Assembly (NCBI GenBank): GCA_019429105.1
Contig: JAHYJE010000002.1
Coordinates: forward strand, 100,076-164,075
Source of the DNA: Syntrophobacterales bacterium
GTDB taxonomy: Bacteria; Desulfobacterota; Syntrophia; Syntrophales; UBA5619
Reading direction: 5' to 3'
Length of the DNA stretch: 64,000 bases
Part shown: positions 30,884-39,423 of the stretch, piece by piece
Layout: each line of letters starts with the position of its first letter
How positions within the stretch are numbered: position 1 is the first letter of the stretch
Translations under genes and position numbers: made by a program
The notes under the pieces: model-generated
The model's input: the letters and a program-made list of their open reading frames with translations, nothing else
The model's database searches: none
Told to the model about the DNA's origin: nothing

Positions 30884-32383
30884 TCATAACTCTATCGATC
30901 TCTTCAGTATTTTCCCGGTGTTGGTCTTGGGCAGTTCCGCAACCAGCCTTAACACACGCGGGTATTTGTAAGGCGCCACCCTTTCCTTCACGTATTGCTT
31001 GATCTCCTCCGGCGTAGCGGAAGCACCCCGACGAAGGACAATGACTGCGGCCACCTCTTCCCCCAGATCCTGATGAGGAAAACCTATAACGGCACACTCC
31101 AGTATTGCCGGATGGCCGTAGAGGACCTCCTCGATCTCCCGGGGATAGACGTTATAGCCGCCGCGGATAATCATCTCTTTTTTACGGTCCACGATATAGA
31201 TATACCGATCCTTGTCCTGACGCGCCAAATCTCCCGTATGCAGCCAGCCCCCGCGCAGGGTCTCTTTTGTCGCTGCCGGCTGGTTAAGGTATCCCTTCAT
31301 CACCCCCGGCCCCTGAACAATCAACTCGCCCACCTCCCCCCGCAGCACGTCCCGATCCTGCTCGTCCACTATCCTGGCCTGAAAACCGGGAATAGGCACT
31401 CCGATGGAACCGGGCTTGGTGGCCCTTCCATAGGGATTTTCCACACAGACAGGGGAACATTCGGTAAGACCGTATCCCTCGTAAATAGTCGCGTTGAATA
31501 ATTTTTCGAACCGCCGCAATATCTCCACCGGCAGGGAGGCGCCTCCCGAAACGCAAAAACGCAGGGACGAACGGACAGGAGGCCTCTGTCCGCCTGCCTC
31601 GGCCAGCCGATTAAAAATGGTGGGCACGGCAATCAGAATGCTGCTTTCTTCCTGCTCAATCGCCGAGAAAACCTCTTTCTCATCGAAATGTTCCCAAAGT
31701 CTTATGGTAAGGCCAAGATAGATGCTCGCATTCAAGGTGCTGGTCTGGCCGTAGATATGAAAGAGGGGCAATACCCCCAGACAAATGTCATGGGGCTGGG
31801 TAAAACGCATGTCGGCAATGGTCCGGGCGTTGCTTCCCAGGCTGTAGTGGGTCAGCATGGCCCCTTTGGCCAAACCGGTAGTGCCGCTTGTGTAGATGAT
31901 CGCAAGGGTGTCATCCTCCTGAACCTCGTGGGCGGCGAAAACGCCGCGTTCCCGAAACAAACCTTCCAGCGGTTCGAAACCCTCGGGCGCGTCTTCTCCG
32001 GAAACCAGGGCAAGCTGAAAATTTTTTGATTCCTTGAGCAGGGGAGAGGCGTAATTCAGGTAGCCAGAGCTGCCAATAAAGGCCCGGGCGCCTGAATCCC
32101 GGAATATATGCGCCAGCTCTTCGGTGCGGTAAAGAAAATTGACGGGTAAAACAATGGCGCCCAGCTTGGCAAGGGCATAATAGACGATAATCCAGTCGAG
32201 GGAATTGGGCATCATCAAGACTACGATGTCGCCGGGGGCCACCCCTCTTTCCCTGAGCCCCCAGGCCAGGGAATCCGTGCGCTGGTTTAATTCTGCGTAA
32301 GTCAACTTCCGACCGCCGGAGATCACCGCCGGATGCTCCGGCCTGCGGGCGGCGCTGTCAATTAAAAATTGGGCAATATTCAT
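30884..32383 (-). CDS. Acyl-CoA ligase (AMP-forming)
   Basis: A 499-residue AMP-dependent synthetase. It has the P-loop IIYTSGTTGLAKGAMLTH, the adenylate motif GYGLTECSP, STGD-like WLHTGDLARQD, and the C-terminal catalytic lysine in KTNTGKILKRS. It activates a carboxylic acid as its CoA thioester, releasing AMP and pyrophosphate. The frame extends to 32506, but ATG 32383 has GGGGAG before it and matches the family start. With dctPQM next to it, it likely activates the imported acid. Confidence 0.92.
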   Translation of the reverse strand: MNIAQFLIDSAARRPEHPAVISGGRKLTYAELNQRTDSLAWGLRERGVAPGDIVVLMMPNSLDWIIVYYALAKLGAIVLPVNFLYRTEELAHIFRDSGARAFIGSSGYLNYASPLLKESKNFQLALVSGEDAPEGFEPLEGLFRERGVFAAHEVQEDDTLAIIYTSGTTGLAKGAMLTHYSLGSNARTIADMRFTQPHDICLGVLPLFHIYGQTSTLNASIYLGLTIRLWEHFDEKEVFSAIEQEESSILIAVPTIFNRLAEAGGQRPPVRSSLRFCVSGGASLPVEILRRFEKLFNATIYEGYGLTECSPVCVENPYGRATKPGSIGVPIPGFQARIVDEQDRDVLRGEVGELIVQGPGVMKGYLNQPAATKETLRGGWLHTGDLARQDKDRYIYIVDRKKEMIIRGGYNVYPREIEEVLYGHPAILECAVIGFPHQDLGEEVAAVIVLRRGASATPEEIKQYVKERVAPYKYPRVLRLVAELPKTNTGKILKRSIEL

Positions 32384-32732
32384 GAATAGCTCCCCTTTCA
32401 ATCCCGTTCTTTTACTATTGATGAAATATCGGAAAAGCGCCATGCCGGTGTTCAGGGCCTGAATGCCGAGACGATCGAATAGTTCAAGTAACTGATTGCA
32501 CTGCAAACAACTTTTCCGAAGCCAGGATTACGATGAGTGTTTGATGATACAGGCTGCCTTGAATAATACAATATTAAATAATTATCAGTAATATATCAGG
32601 TAAAAACTTATATTAAAAAAAGCAAGAAAGACAGGGAATTGCGCCTTACATCAACTTACGCGCAATTGCGGCGTTCCTTTCGTTCAATCTTGTTGCTGAC
32701 GCCCGAAATGGGGTGGTCGGTTGCCGCGTTTA
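32384..32732. other. Intergenic region, AT-rich, with one inverted repeat
   Basis: No convincing gene. An AT-rich tract lies at 32560-32630, suited to a promoter for the acyl-CoA ligase. An 8-base inverted repeat AATTGCGC (32637-32644) and GCGCAATT (32660-32667) could be an operator or part of a terminator for the PAS-LuxR gene. No clear T-run follows it. Confidence 0.4.
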
Positions 32733-33689
32733 TTAAGCCAAGGAAAGCAGATACGACCGGAGATTGATTTTTTTTGCGTTCAGGTTCAGCTTTTTTCTGA
32801 TGCCATTGCGATGAAAATTGACCGCCCCCGGCGAGATATTCAACATGTCGGATATTTCTTTTGTGGTTCGACCCTCCTTGACGAGATTCGCCACCCGGAA
32901 CTCCCGCGCGGTAAGATTGAATTGTGTAAGCGTCAGGTTGCGTAAAAAAGGGGAAATGATATTCAGCAGATTCGCTTCCAGCGTCTCGACCATTGCCGCC
33001 TGCCCCGGATTCAGAGGGCTTTTCTTCAGCTCTTCGATATAAGGAACGACTATCTCCCTGACATTGGACAACACATTCCTTTCCAGCTCCACCCGATCCT
33101 CTTCCCGCTGCTTCAATAAAACCTTCAGCGCCGTGTTGGACTCCGCAAGGGAACGGGATTTTATTTCGAGCTCCCCATCCCGCTGCTTCACCGCGTCCTC
33201 CGCCAGCTTTCGCTTTGTTACATCGCGGGCGAGGCACCTGAAACCGATGGGGCGATCGGCGTTATCCCTGCGCAGAGATGCCGACATCTCCCGGAACCGG
33301 ACAGCTCCATCCTTCCTAAGAACAGGATAACCGAATATTTCCGCAGGTTTCCCTGTTTTATAAATTCCATTGAAAATATCGTACAGTTCTATGTCCGTAT
33401 CAGGGGACACATATCTGCGGTAATTCATCCCCAGTAGTTCGCTCCGGTCATAGCCAAGCATCGTCAATGTCGAATTGTTGAAGAATGTAATATTCCCGGA
33501 GAGGTCAAGCTCAAAATACGCCTCTTCCATATTATCGAGAATAATGCGATATTTATCATCGCTGCACCGCAAATCCTCTTCGGCGTGCAATCTTTCCGCG
33601 CTCAACGCTCTCTCGAGCTCGACTATCCGCAGACGCAGTGAAGATATCGCCTTGGCCGGCATCCCGGCGCTATCCTGTGCGGGTTCCAT
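32733..33689 (-). CDS. PAS-domain LuxR-type transcriptional regulator
   Basis: A 318-residue regulator. A short coiled coil leads into a PAS domain (about residues 45-165, with NMEEAYFELDLSGNITFFNN and a PAC-like RDGAVRFREMSA segment). A second coiled coil follows, then a C-terminal LuxR-type helix-turn-helix (LTAREFRVANLVKEGRTTKEISDMLNIS). It lacks a receiver domain or kinase, so it probably senses a small molecule or redox state directly. ATG 33689 has AGGAG upstream; the longer frame to 33818 would overlap the dehydrogenase gene. It sits between the acyl-CoA ligase and the sugar-acid genes and may regulate either. Confidence 0.85.
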   Translation of the reverse strand: MEPAQDSAGMPAKAISSLRLRIVELERALSAERLHAEEDLRCSDDKYRIILDNMEEAYFELDLSGNITFFNNSTLTMLGYDRSELLGMNYRRYVSPDTDIELYDIFNGIYKTGKPAEIFGYPVLRKDGAVRFREMSASLRRDNADRPIGFRCLARDVTKRKLAEDAVKQRDGELEIKSRSLAESNTALKVLLKQREEDRVELERNVLSNVREIVVPYIEELKKSPLNPGQAAMVETLEANLLNIISPFLRNLTLTQFNLTAREFRVANLVKEGRTTKEISDMLNISPGAVNFHRNGIRKKLNLNAKKINLRSYLLSLA

Positions 33690-33756
33690 CACAATAGCTC
33701 CTGGTTTATAATTACTCTTCGCATATTGCCCGGCAGATTCAATCAATGTCGCTGTA

Positions 33757-34719
33757 TTACTTATTGACATCGGGGTTGACAGCGAACTGGGGCCGCCTGC
33801 CTGACAGAACGTCCACAACTGCCTCTGCGGCGCCCGTTGCCATGCGTATGACGCATTCTTCTGTCAGCGCCGCACTGTGGGGTGACAGGAGCACGTTTTC
33901 CAGCGTGAACAAGGGGTTGTTTCCCAAGGGGGGCTCCGGATCAAACACATCCAGGGCCGCGCCTGCTATTTTGCCGGTTTTGAGCGCTGCATACAGGGCT
34001 TTTTCATCTACAACCTCTCCCCGGGAAAAGTTGATGAGAAAGGCTGTGTCTTTCATAAGTGCAAGCCGCGCCACATTGACCATCCCCCGTGTTTCGTCGG
34101 TAAGAGGTGTGTGCAGAGTGACCACATCTCCCTGCCGGAAAACCTCTTCAACTGTGGCGCACATGGATATCCCGAGTTCGGCTGCCCTTTCCGGCAGGAT
34201 ATAGGGATCGTAGGCCACGACTCTCATGTTGTAAGCCGCAGCTGCACGGTGGGCAACCAGGGAGCCAATCCTCCCGATGCCGACCACTCCAAGAGTCTTG
34301 CCGTCAAGGTCAACGGCCTTGTAGGAATTACGTACTTCCCAGTTTCCCTCACGGGTTGCCCGATCGTAAACCACCACCCTTTTGGCCAGAGCACCGATGG
34401 CGGTTACAGTATGTTCGGCAACCGAAGTGGAATTGGCGTTGGGCGTGTTGGCCACAACTATTCCCCGGGCAGTTGCCGCCGGGATATCGATGTTGTCCAA
34501 GCCCACCCCGTGACGGCCGATTACCTTGAGGGAGTCGGCCGCCTCGATGATCTCGCGTGTAAAGGGGGCCATGCGGACGATCACCCCCTCCACACCCGCT
34601 ATTTCTTTTATTACAGTCGCCACGGACGGATCGGAAGCCACATGGACATCAAACCTGTCGTCGAAGACCTGGACGCCCTGTTCATGAATAGCCTGCACTA
34701 TCAGGATCTTTTTTTTCAT
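33757..34719 (-). CDS. D-2-hydroxyacid dehydrogenase, SerA-like
   Basis: A 320-residue NAD-dependent D-isomer hydroxyacid dehydrogenase. The Rossmann motif is GVVGIGRIGS, followed by the conserved arginine in NFSRGEVVDE, a glutamate in DPEPPL, and the catalytic histidine in LSPHSAALT. There is no regulatory ACT domain, so it is not classical serine-pathway SerA. ATG 34719 has GAGGT before it. The neighbours suggest it oxidises or reduces a sugar-acid fragment such as glycerate or tartronate. Confidence 0.85.
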   Translation of the reverse strand: MKKKILIVQAIHEQGVQVFDDRFDVHVASDPSVATVIKEIAGVEGVIVRMAPFTREIIEAADSLKVIGRHGVGLDNIDIPAATARGIVVANTPNANSTSVAEHTVTAIGALAKRVVVYDRATREGNWEVRNSYKAVDLDGKTLGVVGIGRIGSLVAHRAAAAYNMRVVAYDPYILPERAAELGISMCATVEEVFRQGDVVTLHTPLTDETRGMVNVARLALMKDTAFLINFSRGEVVDEKALYAALKTGKIAGAALDVFDPEPPLGNNPLFTLENVLLSPHSAALTEECVIRMATGAAEAVVDVLSGRRPQFAVNPDVNK

Positions 34720-34775
34720 TATCCACCTCGCCAATCAGATTAGGCGGCATTTTCGTAAAACGGAAGGACGTCTTC

Positions 34776-35678
34776 CTAATGCCCGATCATATTCATTTCC
34801 ACCAGAATGGAACGCAGTTTCGCGCGGTTTTCCGAAGACAGGGGGCCGACGGGACGAATGGCCGGCCCCGCGTCAATCCCGATCATGGTGAGCGCCTCCT
34901 TTATTACGCCGGGGAATGTGCCCAGACCGAAGGCCCTTCGCAATGGCGCCAAGCGGTACTGGGCGTCGAGCGCCCGGGCATGGTCGCCGGCAATGAAGGC
35001 TTCGTAGATTTCCACGGGAACCCGCGGATCGACGTTTGCCGTGGCGCAGATTGAGCCCGTTCCCCCGTAGCAGAGGGTGGCGTAGATGAGCGTGTCCCGT
35101 CCTGCCAGCACATGGAAATCCATTCCCCTGGTGAGGCGAATGTATTCGCCGGTCAGGGACATATCGCCGCTGGAATCCTTGATCCCCACTATGTTGTCCA
35201 CGGCCGCCAGCTCCAGAACCGTCTCGGTCGTGAAGGGAACCTGCGTTCTGTCAGGATTGGAATACAGCAGAATCGGCAGCTCCGGGACAGCTTTGGCCAC
35301 GGCCTGGTAGTGTTCGATCAGTTCTTTCTGGCTGGGAGTCACGAAATAGGGGGTAAGAATGGAAACGGCGCTGACGCCGAGATCCCGTGCCATGATCGTC
35401 GTTTCAATTGCCTCGCGGGTCGTTACTGCCCCTGTTCCCGCATAGACGGGAACTCGGCCCCTGGTTTCATCTACGACTGCCCGGAGCACTTCCCTTTTCT
35501 GTTCAAGGGCAAGGGCGAAGAATTCACCCTGGCTGCCGATGGGGAACAGGCCGTGCACGCCTCCCTCTATCAGGTGATTGACAAGCTGGCGAAGGGCGCC
35601 CTCATTGATACGCCCCCCCTCATCAATGGGCGTAACCATTGCCGGTATTATCCCTCTGGGTACAAAATGGACCATCAT
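34776..35678 (-). CDS. DapA-family lyase/aldolase
   Basis: A 300-residue class I Schiff-base enzyme of the dihydrodipicolinate synthase/N-acetylneuraminate lyase family. The catalytic lysine lies in VGIKDSSGD and the tyrosine in LLYSNPDR; GSQGEFFAL is the substrate loop. In the middle of sugar-acid genes it is more likely a 2-keto-3-deoxy acid aldolase or ketodeoxyglucarate dehydratase than a lysine biosynthesis enzyme. AAAGGAGG precedes two tandem ATG codons. Confidence 0.85.
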   Translation of the reverse strand: MMVHFVPRGIIPAMVTPIDEGGRINEGALRQLVNHLIEGGVHGLFPIGSQGEFFALALEQKREVLRAVVDETRGRVPVYAGTGAVTTREAIETTIMARDLGVSAVSILTPYFVTPSQKELIEHYQAVAKAVPELPILLYSNPDRTQVPFTTETVLELAAVDNIVGIKDSSGDMSLTGEYIRLTRGMDFHVLAGRDTLIYATLCYGGTGSICATANVDPRVPVEIYEAFIAGDHARALDAQYRLAPLRRAFGLGTFPGVIKEALTMIGIDAGPAIRPVGPLSSENRAKLRSILVEMNMIGH

Positions 35679-35699
35679 CTCCTCCTTTACCGCAAACAG

Positions 35700-36461
35700 T
35701 TATTTTTTCAGTCTGGCGAGGCCCGCCTTGGCTGCGTTCATCAGCATCACGACCTCGTTGCCCCAGAAATTGAGGGTCATTCCCTTTTTCATCCACGGCT
35801 CCAGGGCTTCGACTGCCATCATGTGGATACCGGAGAACTTGCCGTGTTTTTTTGCCGCCGCGATCACCCGCTCGACAGCCTCGATAAACCGGGGGTGATC
35901 GGTCTGCCCCATGATTCCCATGCTCTGCGAGAGGTCGTTCGGCCCCACGAAAGCCGCGTCGATCCCGTCCACCGCCAGCAGGTCGTCGATCCGCTCCACT
36001 GCCTTCGGGGATTCGATCTGGAGCATCAGAAGGGTCTCTGCGTTCACTTTTTCCATGTACCCGGTGGCGCTTTCGATCTTCTCGAAACCCGTGTGCGCCC
36101 TAAGGAGCGACACCCCCCGATCCCCCAGCGGGTAGTATTTGGAGTAAGCGACGAGCGCCTGTGCCTGCTCGACGGTTTCCGTGTTGGGCAGGAGGATACC
36201 CTTTGCCCCCATCTCCATGTATTTCAAAACAAGCTCGCGCCGTACCTCGGGGATCCGGATCATCGGGGGTATGCCGGCCTCCCTGGCCAGGGCAAACATC
36301 CTTGCGACATCGCTGTAATCGAAGCTCCCGTGTTCGGCATCCACGATGAAGAAGTCAAAGCCGCACACCTTGAGGATCTTGACGATTTCGGGATTCTCGA
36401 AGACGGTAACCATCGTCCCCAGTATGGATTCCCCCGCCTGCAAACGTTCTTTCAGATTCAT
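35700..36461 (-). CDS. HpcH/HpaI-type class II aldolase
   Basis: A 253-residue metal-dependent aldolase with family motifs VDAEHGSFDY, the metal ligand in MLQIESPKAVE, and FVGPNDLSQSMG. Relatives such as GarL cleave 2-keto-3-deoxyglucarate to pyruvate and tartronate semialdehyde. AGGAGGG precedes the ATG. It follows the GarD-like dehydratase gene, a pairing that would form a galactarate-type route. Confidence 0.88.
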   Translation of the reverse strand: MNLKERLQAGESILGTMVTVFENPEIVKILKVCGFDFFIVDAEHGSFDYSDVARMFALAREAGIPPMIRIPEVRRELVLKYMEMGAKGILLPNTETVEQAQALVAYSKYYPLGDRGVSLLRAHTGFEKIESATGYMEKVNAETLLMLQIESPKAVERIDDLLAVDGIDAAFVGPNDLSQSMGIMGQTDHPRFIEAVERVIAAAKKHGKFSGIHMMAVEALEPWMKKGMTLNFWGNEVVMLMNAAKAGLARLKK

Positions 36462-36510
36462 TATTGTCCCTCCTGAAGATTATTTTGGTCAGACATCTTT
36501 CTGCCATTGA

Positions 36511-38043
36511 TCACAATACCGCGCCTACGTTCCAGAGAACGAGCTCGTTATCCCCCACATCCAGGAGCTCGCTTTTTGTCTTGATGCCGGACGCTGTCTC
36601 CAGGATTGACCGGAAAATCTGCTCCCCCATCCGCGCCACCGTTGACTCCCCATCGGCAATTGCGCCACAGTTTATATCCATGTCATCCTGCATCCGCCGG
36701 TAAAGCTCCGTGTTCGTCGCCAGTTTGATAACGGGAGAGGGTTTGCAGCCGAAGACCGAACCCCTGCCGGTGGTAAAAGCGATGACATTGGCCCCTCCGG
36801 CCACCATCCCGGCAACCGACACGGGATCATAGCCGGGCGTGTCCATAAAGACCAGCCCTTTTTCTCTGATGGGACAGGCAAAATCATACACTTCCATAAG
36901 AGGGGTTGTCCCCCCCTTCGCTACAGCCCCCAAAGATTTTTCCAATATGGTGGTCAGGCCCCCGGCCTTGTTTCCCGGCGAGGGATTGTTATCCATGTCG
37001 CACCTGTTGCGATTCAGGTAATCCTTCCACCAGTCGATCCGGGCAAGCAGTTTTTCTCCGATCTTCTTGTTCACGGCGCGCCTGATCAGCAGATGCTCCG
37101 CTCCATAAATTTCGGGGGTCTCGCTGAGAACGGCAGTTCCTCCGTTTTGCACAAGAATGTTTGCCGCTTCCCCCAGGGCCGGGTTTGCCGTAATGCCGGA
37201 ATAGGCATCGGAGCCTCCGCATTCCAGTCCCAGGACAATATGGCTGGCTGAAACGGGGCTGCGTTTCGCTTTATTGGCCTCGGGAAGCATCTCCCTGACC
37301 CGTGCCGCCCCTGCGCGGATGGTTGCCGTCGTCCCGCCGCAATCCTGGATCGATAGTGCATTAAGCAGGGCGCCGGTTTCAGGAAGACTGTTTTTGAAGA
37401 GGGATTCCAGGGAGTTTTTTTCACATCCCAGGCCTACTACCAGCACCCCGGCAAAATTTGGATGACGGATATATCCGGTCAATGTCCGCTGCAGCATCTC
37501 GAAAGCCTCGCCGCTGGTAGCGTGGCCGCACCCTGTTTCATGGCAGAGGGGGACAATCCCGTCAACATTGGGGAAATCCGCCAGCATATCATCTGAAAAC
37601 GACTGGGCAATCCGGCGAACCACCGTTGCGGAACAGTTGACCGTGGCTACCACGCCGATATAGTTGCGCGTCGCTATCTGCCCGTCTTTACGGATAATGC
37701 CCTGGAACGTTGCTCTCCTTTCTTCGGGGAGAAAAGCGGGCGTCCGGGCATCGGCTCCCATCTTATGATCACGCTCAAATTCTTTGTATGTCAGGTTGTG
37801 AAGGTGGATATGTTGTCCTGGTTCGATGGTTTTCTTGGCAAATCCGATGATCTGGTTATATTTGAGAATGGGCTGGCCCGGATGGATTGTGGCCGTTGCA
37901 ACTTTGTGCCCGGCCGGAACCAACTCCCGGCAGGTGATGTTTTCTTCCGGTATTGAGGTTCCCGGGACAAGCTCTCCCAAGGCCACGATGACATTGTCCG
38001 CGTCGTGAAGTCGTATCGTCTGTCTTTTTTTTCCAGCCGTCAT
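36511..38043 (-). CDS. UxaA/GarD-family sugar-acid dehydratase
   Basis: A 510-residue iron-dependent dehydratase with an N-terminal SAF domain (about 1-90, TIRLHDADNVIVAL) and the large catalytic domain. Motifs include GLGCEKN, LGLECGGSDAYSGITANP and NNPSPGNKAGGL. It looks closer to galactarate dehydratase (GarD) than to altronate dehydratase, for example in the DYLNRNRCDMDNN and DINCGAIADGE stretches. GAGGGG precedes the ATG. It probably removes water from an aldarate or aldonate, feeding the neighbouring aldolases. Confidence 0.88.
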   Translation of the reverse strand: MTAGKKRQTIRLHDADNVIVALGELVPGTSIPEENITCRELVPAGHKVATATIHPGQPILKYNQIIGFAKKTIEPGQHIHLHNLTYKEFERDHKMGADARTPAFLPEERRATFQGIIRKDGQIATRNYIGVVATVNCSATVVRRIAQSFSDDMLADFPNVDGIVPLCHETGCGHATSGEAFEMLQRTLTGYIRHPNFAGVLVVGLGCEKNSLESLFKNSLPETGALLNALSIQDCGGTTATIRAGAARVREMLPEANKAKRSPVSASHIVLGLECGGSDAYSGITANPALGEAANILVQNGGTAVLSETPEIYGAEHLLIRRAVNKKIGEKLLARIDWWKDYLNRNRCDMDNNPSPGNKAGGLTTILEKSLGAVAKGGTTPLMEVYDFACPIREKGLVFMDTPGYDPVSVAGMVAGGANVIAFTTGRGSVFGCKPSPVIKLATNTELYRRMQDDMDINCGAIADGESTVARMGEQIFRSILETASGIKTKSELLDVGDNELVLWNVGAVL

Positions 38044-38096
38044 TTTCCCCTCGCGAGTTTCCTGCAGCTTATTTTCGGTTCCTGCGTTGAGCTGAT

Positions 38097-39116
38097 TTAT
38101 CCGTTGCCAAAGGAGATGAATGTTCTTCCCGATTTTCCGGAAAATGACTCTGCGAAGGCCTTTTCATAATCAGCGGCCTTAAAGGTTGACCCCATGATCG
38201 CTTCGATTCCGATTTTTCCCTGTTCAAGGAGCAGCTCGCTCAATATCCAGCTTTCCCAAAATTTTCTTCCAAAAACTCCGGTAATGTTTATCTCCTTATA
38301 GACATTGTAGGAAAGGGCGTTCAGAGCGATGTTTTTTCCGAGAATGCCCGCAAGCACCATCGTGCCTCCGGGGCGCAGCACTTGGAGTCCCTGCTGGATT
38401 GCCTCTTCGCTTCCCGTCATGTCTATTACGGTTCCAATGCCGCAGGCGCCGGCCTGGGAAAGAATTTTTCCGGGGACATCTGCATCGTCTGCGTTAAATA
38501 TCTGCTCGGCTCCCAGCAAAAGCCCTTTTTGCAGCTTCCCGGGGGATCGGCCTGTAGCAAACACACGGGCCGCCCCAAAAGCTTTGGCTGCGGCAATCGT
38601 CATCAAGCCGATGGGGCCGCATCCCAGGACCAAAACGTTGTCGCCGGCGATGTCGTTTTTACGAACCGCATGCACGGCTACCCCCAGCGGTTCCAATAGT
38701 GCGACTTCATAATCAGAGAGTGATTCAGGGACCTTTCTGACGCTTATCTCCGGGACAGTTAAATATTCGGCAAAACTCCCATTGACGGTTCTGCCCACAT
38801 TTTTTTGATTGGGGCAAATATGGGCATTGCCCGTTTGGCAGGTATAGCATTCCATGCAGGGGATGTGCGGATCTCCTGCCACGCGATCGCCAACCTGCAG
38901 TCTTGTCGCTTTGGGGCCCAGGGCTTCAACGATGCCACAGAACTCGTGTCCCAGTATAACAGGCAATGTTATTTTTCGTGCGGGCATGGTTTCGAGGTTG
39001 TAGAGTTTCAGGTCTGACCCGCATATTCCTGAGAGCCTTACCCGGATAAGCACTTCATTGTCCACCGGAACAGGCTTGGGGAACTGCTGCAGAGACAAAC
39101 CCCTCGCCAGTTTCAT
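38097..39116 (-). CDS. Zinc-dependent alcohol/polyol dehydrogenase
   Basis: A medium-chain dehydrogenase of about 339 residues. Catalytic zinc ligands are in GICGSDL and GHEFCGIVE; the structural zinc site is CMECYTCQTGNAHIC; the NAD fold has VLGCGPIGLMTIAAAKAFGA. It is of the sorbitol/threonine/galactitol dehydrogenase type. Start uncertain: ATG 39116 gives the usual N-terminus, ATG 39149 is also open. Likely oxidises a sugar, polyol or hydroxyacid feeding the dehydratase pathway. Confidence 0.85.
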   Translation of the reverse strand: MKLARGLSLQQFPKPVPVDNEVLIRVRLSGICGSDLKLYNLETMPARKITLPVILGHEFCGIVEALGPKATRLQVGDRVAGDPHIPCMECYTCQTGNAHICPNQKNVGRTVNGSFAEYLTVPEISVRKVPESLSDYEVALLEPLGVAVHAVRKNDIAGDNVLVLGCGPIGLMTIAAAKAFGAARVFATGRSPGKLQKGLLLGAEQIFNADDADVPGKILSQAGACGIGTVIDMTGSEEAIQQGLQVLRPGGTMVLAGILGKNIALNALSYNVYKEINITGVFGRKFWESWILSELLLEQGKIGIEAIMGSTFKAADYEKAFAESFSGKSGRTFISFGNG

Positions 39117-39423
39117 TTTTGCTATCGCCTCAATCGCTCTGCCCTTCATTGCCTTTTTAGATAAATGAACTGCCGTCAGGCTTTTGTCACCGTACAGGCG
39201 GTAATTCCCTTTGCTTTGGGCTGAACGAAAGATCGAACCAGCCCGGGGCCGGTTAGGCGCTGGTTTGACGGAATATCAAAACGCTCTCCGTTGCGGTGGA
39301 TATAGGTGAACTGTCTATAGCTGTCAAGCGATATTCGGGGGTACGCAAAGCACGCTGTTTTTTTCCGGGCATTTTCTGCCTCTTTTTAATCTGCGAAGAT
39401 TTGTCGGCAGTTGTTGGATTTTT

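Noticed and set aside
39237..39267. Hairpin AACCAGC / GCTGGTT between the alcohol dehydrogenase and acyl-CoA synthetase genes
   Set aside because: The stem is short with a long loop and only three T after it; not convincing as a terminator.
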